Source: Planctomycetota bacterium
Lineage (GTDB): Bacteria; Planctomycetota; UBA1135; GCA-002686595
Direction: 5' to 3'
DNA length: 64,000 bases
Assembly (NCBI GenBank): GCA_016714045.1
Contig: JADJNY010000007.1
Span: forward strand, 124,001-188,000
Position 1 is the stretch's first letter; each line of letters starts with the position of its first letter. Of this stretch, positions 61,161-64,000 are shown in pieces. A model generated the notes under the pieces. The model saw only the letters and a program-made list of their open reading frames with translations, was not told the origin of the DNA and searched no databases. The translations under genes were made by a program, and so were the position numbers.

Positions 61161-61802
61161 TCAGCGCCGCGCGTACTCGTCCGTCTCGGCGAGCTCGCGC
61201 AGGAGGTGCGTCAGGCTCGCGGAGGCGAGCTGCGGCTCGACCGTGAGCTCACCCGTGCACGCCGTGCCCGAGATGCGGACGCTCGCGACGCGTGTTCCTG
61301 CGCGCCAGCCGGCGGCGAGCTCGTGGACGTCGTCGGACACGAGCCAGCTCTCACCGAGCCGGATCCCGTCCTCCTGCGCCGCGTGGTAGAAGACGCCGGT
61401 GTTCGGGAACTCGAACACGGAGTCGCGCTTGTGCCGGCCCTTGCCGTCCGCGCTGTCCAGGCACACGTAGTTGCGCAGGATGCGGAGGCCCTGGCCGGCG
61501 AGATGGGCGAGCAGGGCGCGTTCGAAAGTCTGCCACTGTTCGTCCGTGGCGCGGCCGTGAGCCACGGCTGGCTCGTTGCCGACCAGGTACACGTTCCAGG
61601 CGAGGTGCTGGATCCGGAACAGCGCGTCGACCGCGCCGGGCGTGAAGAGGCTCGGCGTGAACTCGGGCAGGCGCGCTCGGTCCGGGAGCTGGAGCAGGGC
61701 GCTCGAGCGACCGACGAACAGCCCGCGGCGAGGCGCGCCGGTGCCGGGGAGGGGGGGGAGGAGATGGCGGGATCGGGGCTGGGATCGGTCGCGGGAGTGC
61801 AT
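61161..61802 (-). CDS. degenerate HAD-IIIA (GmhB-like) protein lacking the catalytic aspartates
   Basis: 213 residues from the ATG at 61802 (another in-frame ATG lies at 61841). The middle follows the layout of heptose-bisphosphate or histidinol phosphatases: a cap start FTPGAVDALFRIQHLAWNVY, VGNEPAVAHGRATDEQWQTF where enzymes have TNQ-x-GVA-x-G, and WLVSDDVHELAAGWRAGTR where they have VGD-x-x-x-D-x-x-AG. The nucleophile motif FLDRDGVL is replaced by GLFVGRSSALLQL, so both catalytic Asp are gone, and the zinc cysteines are missing. It is likely a pseudoenzyme, possibly regulatory or structural, linked to the glycan genes; the assignment is moderately sure. Confidence 0.6.
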   Translation of the reverse strand: MHSRDRSQPRSRHLLPPLPGTGAPRRGLFVGRSSALLQLPDRARLPEFTPSLFTPGAVDALFRIQHLAWNVYLVGNEPAVAHGRATDEQWQTFERALLAHLAGQGLRILRNYVCLDSADGKGRHKRDSVFEFPNTGVFYHAAQEDGIRLGESWLVSDDVHELAAGWRAGTRVASVRISGTACTGELTVEPQLASASLTHLLRELAETDEYARR

Positions 61803-62009
61803 GGGGGTCTCTCGGCCGTGGGGCGAGCTGGTTTTCGGCATCCGGCGCGCGCGCTTGAGCCTCGACTCGGATTGCTGCGCAGCTTCGCGAGGAATCCACG
61901 TGCGATGTGGAACGCATGGTTGTGCGACCGATAGGAAGAGCACGGAATAGACTTCGACACGGGAACGCGAGGCCGGTTCGAGGCCTCCACCCGAAGGTCT
62001 TTCCGGTCC

Positions 62010-63146
62010 GTGACCAACTCCCTCCGCATCGCCCTCGTCGTCAACCCCTTCACCTTGCGCCGCAAGGGAGGCGAGCACGCGCCGGAGCTCGCGCGCGAGC
62101 TCTTGAACCTCGGTCACACCGTGCGCGGCTTCGGTCCGCCGTCCGACGCGATCCCGCGCTCGGGGCCGGTCGAGGGCGAGCCCGTCGAAGAGCCGCTGGG
62201 CCTCGCGGGGTTCGCGCCGGACGTCGTGCTCGCGTACGACGTGCTCTCCCCCGCGGCGTGGCTCGGCGCGCGTGCGGCCCGCAAGCTCGGCGTGCCGCTC
62301 GTCCTCGTCGAGACCGGGACGCGCAGCGACCAGCGCGATTGGCGCTCGAGCCTCTACCTGCCCGTCGCGGAGGCGCTGTGGGGGCCGTACATCCGCCGCA
62401 CGGCCTCGCTCGTGGTCGCGCTCGACCCGATCGCGCGCGAGCGCGCCCGTCGGCGCGGTTTCGCCGACTCCCGCATCACCATCCTGCCCTCTGGGATCGA
62501 CCTGAACCTCTACCGGCCCGGTCTGACGAGCGGCGTCATCCTGCGCCACCACATCCGTGGCCGCATTCTGCTCTACATCGGGCAGATCACGAGCGAGCGC
62601 GGCCTCTCCGTCCTGATCGACTCGTTCGCGGCGACGGTCGGGCAGCGGAGCGACTGGACGCTCGTGTTCGCGGGCGACGGTCCCGCCCAGCGCGAGCTGC
62701 GCGCGCGCATCGACCGCCTCGGCATCGGCTCGCTCGTCCACTGGCTAGGCCGCCCGCGCGAGGAAGAACTTTCCGGGCTGATGAGCGCGAGCACGCTGCT
62801 CGCCGTGCCGGCGCTCGACGACTCCGTGCGCGGACAGCACATCCCGCGCGCGATGGCGTGTGGCCTGCCGGTGATCGCGTCCGAGAAGCCCGCGCTCGCG
62901 CACCTCGTCGTCCACGAGCGGACCGGCCTCGTGGCCCCCGCGGGGGACCTCGCGGCGTGGACCGAGGCCCTGCGGCGCGCGTCGACGTCGCCCGACGCCC
63001 GTCGACGCTGGGGACAGCTCGCACGCGAGCACGCGGAGCGCGAGCTCGCGTGGACGCACGTCGCGCGGCGCTTCGAGGAGCTCTGCCTGACGGCCATCGC
63101 GGCCCAGCGCGCGCACCGCGAGGCGCCGGCCGCCAAGGCTTCCTGA
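62010..63146 (+). CDS. glycosyltransferase family 4 protein
   Basis: 378 residues from a GTG. GT-B fold: an N-terminal acceptor domain (IALVVNPFTLRRKGGEHAPE, VVLAYDVLSPAAWLGARAA) and a C-terminal donor domain with ILPSGIDLNLYRPG, LLYIGQITSERGLSVLIDSF and LVFAGDGPAQREL, ending in the nucleotide-sugar EX7E-like block VRGQHIPRAMACGLPVIAS. In this block the first Glu position appears as Ser/Val-Arg, which should be checked. It is expected to add a sugar to a lipid-linked glycan on the cytoplasmic side. It is divergent from the HAD-like gene, with a lower-G+C promoter gap of about 200 bases between them. Confidence 0.87.
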   Translation: MTNSLRIALVVNPFTLRRKGGEHAPELARELLNLGHTVRGFGPPSDAIPRSGPVEGEPVEEPLGLAGFAPDVVLAYDVLSPAAWLGARAARKLGVPLVLVETGTRSDQRDWRSSLYLPVAEALWGPYIRRTASLVVALDPIARERARRRGFADSRITILPSGIDLNLYRPGLTSGVILRHHIRGRILLYIGQITSERGLSVLIDSFAATVGQRSDWTLVFAGDGPAQRELRARIDRLGIGSLVHWLGRPREEELSGLMSASTLLAVPALDDSVRGQHIPRAMACGLPVIASEKPALAHLVVHERTGLVAPAGDLAAWTEALRRASTSPDARRRWGQLAREHAERELAWTHVARRFEELCLTAIAAQRAHREAPAAKAS

Positions 63147-63254
63147 CGGCGCGGGCGGTCCCCGGCGGCGCGGCGTCGGAGCCGGGTGCGCGGTAGCCCG
63201 GCGCGAAGCAGCCGAGCCCGATGCAGCCGGGCGCGCACGGGGCGCCGAAACGCG

Positions 63255-63278
63255 ACCGGACCGCGCGGGCGGTCCGGT
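63255..63278. terminator. terminator between convergent genes
   Basis: A 10-bp perfect stem ACCGGACCGC/GCGGTCCGGT with a GCGG loop, followed on the plus strand by GCTTTCG. It separates the GT4 gene (ends 63146) from the convergent STAS-PilZ gene (ends 63305). A short T-run gives moderate support. Confidence 0.55.
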
Positions 63279-63304
63279 GCTTTCGACAGAGACAGACGGG
63301 CGGG

Positions 63305-64000
63305 CTACTTGTCCGTCGCCTTGCGCAGCTCTTCCTTGAGGAAGGCCATGTCGGACGCGTACTGCTTGATCGCGTTGCGCGTCGCGTCGTCGATCTTCGA
63401 GAAGGCGGCGCCGACCTTGACGCTGTCGGAGCGCTCGTCGAGCTCGCGGATGACGCAGGTCGCCTCGACCCAGCCGCGCTTGTACATCGGCATCTGGAAC
63501 TTGACCTTCCACTCGGTGCCGATCGCGAGGAGCTGGCCCATCGCGAAGGGCGAGAGCCCGGTCGTGCCGCCGCCCCAGGTGAAGCGGATCCCGTTCGGGT
63601 CGAGCGCGGCCATGCGCCCGCTGCCACTCCAACCGACCTCGGGCTTGTCCTTGGACAGCGGCGCCTTCACGGTCTGCTTGGACTGGCTGAGGAAGTGCTC
63701 GAGACGCGAGAGGTCGATCGGCGAAAAGAGCACCGTCGACTCGCCCTGGGCGAGGTCGCCCTCGCTCTTGCTCTCGACCTTCGTGTCGCGGACGACGGCG
63801 GCCTGCGCGTCCTCTTCCGAGTCGAAGATCGGCACGGCGCGGTCGAGGCCGATCTTCTCCAGGATGTCCCGGCAGAACGGCGAAGGCCGGCTGATCACGA
63901 GCCGACCGCCCTGCTTCGAGGCCTCCTTGCTCGCCTTGATGATCGCGCCCAGCGCCGTCGAGTTGATGAACTTGACGAAGCGCAGGTCGAGCACCAGGCG
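63305..64000 (-). CDS. STAS-PilZ domain protein, N-terminus cut by the window edge
   Basis: The frame is open to the right edge, so the first residues are missing. The visible part begins RLVLDLRFVKFINSTALGAI, a STAS domain of the anti-sigma-factor-antagonist type with the usual phosphoserine position inside INSTALGA. From about residue 90 a PilZ-like beta-barrel follows (SGRMAALDPNGIRFTWGGGT, EWKVKFQMPMY, VEATCVIRELDERSDSVKVG), ending with the helix DATRNAIKQYASDMAF. PilZ domains often bind cyclic-di-GMP through an RxxxR motif, which is not evident here. Likely a regulatory protein linking partner switching to envelope behaviour; this is inference. Confidence 0.78.
   Translation of the reverse strand, partial: RLVLDLRFVKFINSTALGAIIKASKEASKQGGRLVISRPSPFCRDILEKIGLDRAVPIFDSEEDAQAAVVRDTKVESKSEGDLAQGESTVLFSPIDLSRLEHFLSQSKQTVKAPLSKDKPEVGWSGSGRMAALDPNGIRFTWGGGTTGLSPFAMGQLLAIGTEWKVKFQMPMYKRGWVEATCVIRELDERSDSVKVGAAFSKIDDATRNAIKQYASDMAFLKEELRKATDK

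Noticed and set aside
63170..63250. Degenerate GC-rich repeats after the GT4 gene
   Set aside because: Short imperfect similarity (GCAGCC-type blocks) without a clear unit; only the hairpin at 63255-63278 is supported.

Overview
The window is one contiguous stretch of bacterial chromosome with very high G+C (roughly 70% by eye). Gene content points to a deep-branching, high-GC member of the Planctomycetota. The clues are a long FG-GAP/ASPIC/TPR protein, several exported beta-propeller, beta-helix and nuclease proteins with repetitive C-termini, a FecR-like N-terminus, a GspG-type prepilin, a DksA/TraR-lspA pair, and an outer-membrane or LPS capacity (Kdo transferase, Wzm/Wzt). This assignment is inference; there is no rRNA gene in the window.

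Layout. 1-2.4 kb: the end of a glycine-rich protein and a membrane-anchored protein, of visibly lower G+C than the rest. 2.7-9.4 kb: leucyl aminopeptidase, a ~1300-residue FG-GAP/ASPIC/redoxin/TPR protein interrupted by one in-frame TGA, and threonine aldolase. 9.5-14.2 kb: minus-strand exported FG-GAP protein, tRNA-Leu, a TMTC-like membrane TPR protein and a DUF2959 lipoprotein, then tRNA-Cys. 14.5-19.2 kb: exported endonuclease/exonuclease/phosphatase-type protein, a membrane protein, a NIL-domain protein and a frameshifted gamma-glutamyltransferase. 19.2-24.4 kb: uvrB, a truncated uvrC copy, a small unknown gene and full-length uvrC. 24.8-36.4 kb: housekeeping block with a frameshifted tyrosine recombinase, DksA/TraR, lspA, pyrD, a response regulator, secA, Kdo transferase, frameshifted metK and a prepilin. 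36.5-50 kb: ArnT-like glycosyltransferase, UbiA-family prenyltransferase, class I aminotransferase, an RRM protein, a beta-helix protein, phosphomannomutase, a HEAT protein, a SAM hydrolase-family protein and arginase. 51-63 kb: a surface-polysaccharide locus (Wzm, Wzt with a C-terminal carbohydrate-binding domain, a WbdD-like methyltransferase/coiled-coil protein, flippase, FkbM methyltransferase, a degenerate HAD protein, GT4 glycosyltransferase), with McsB and a protein carrying three copies of an unrecognised domain lying inside it. The right edge cuts a STAS-PilZ protein.

The signals I rate most interesting are these. (1) The in-frame TGA at 6251 is followed by a stem-loop whose apical loop and spacing resemble a bacterial selenocysteine insertion element. 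(2) A 151-bp element occurs twice (19242 and 39461) with a perfectly placed hairpin whose two arms have co-varied. (3) The 5' end of uvrC is duplicated around a small unknown gene. (4) A WbdD-like chain-length-ruler candidate sits directly behind an ABC O-antigen exporter. (5) A three-copy unknown domain protein lies nearby. Three conserved genes (ggt, xer, metK) each need a single-base correction. Because metK is normally essential, sequence error is the simplest explanation for at least that one, and this caution also applies to the TGA.
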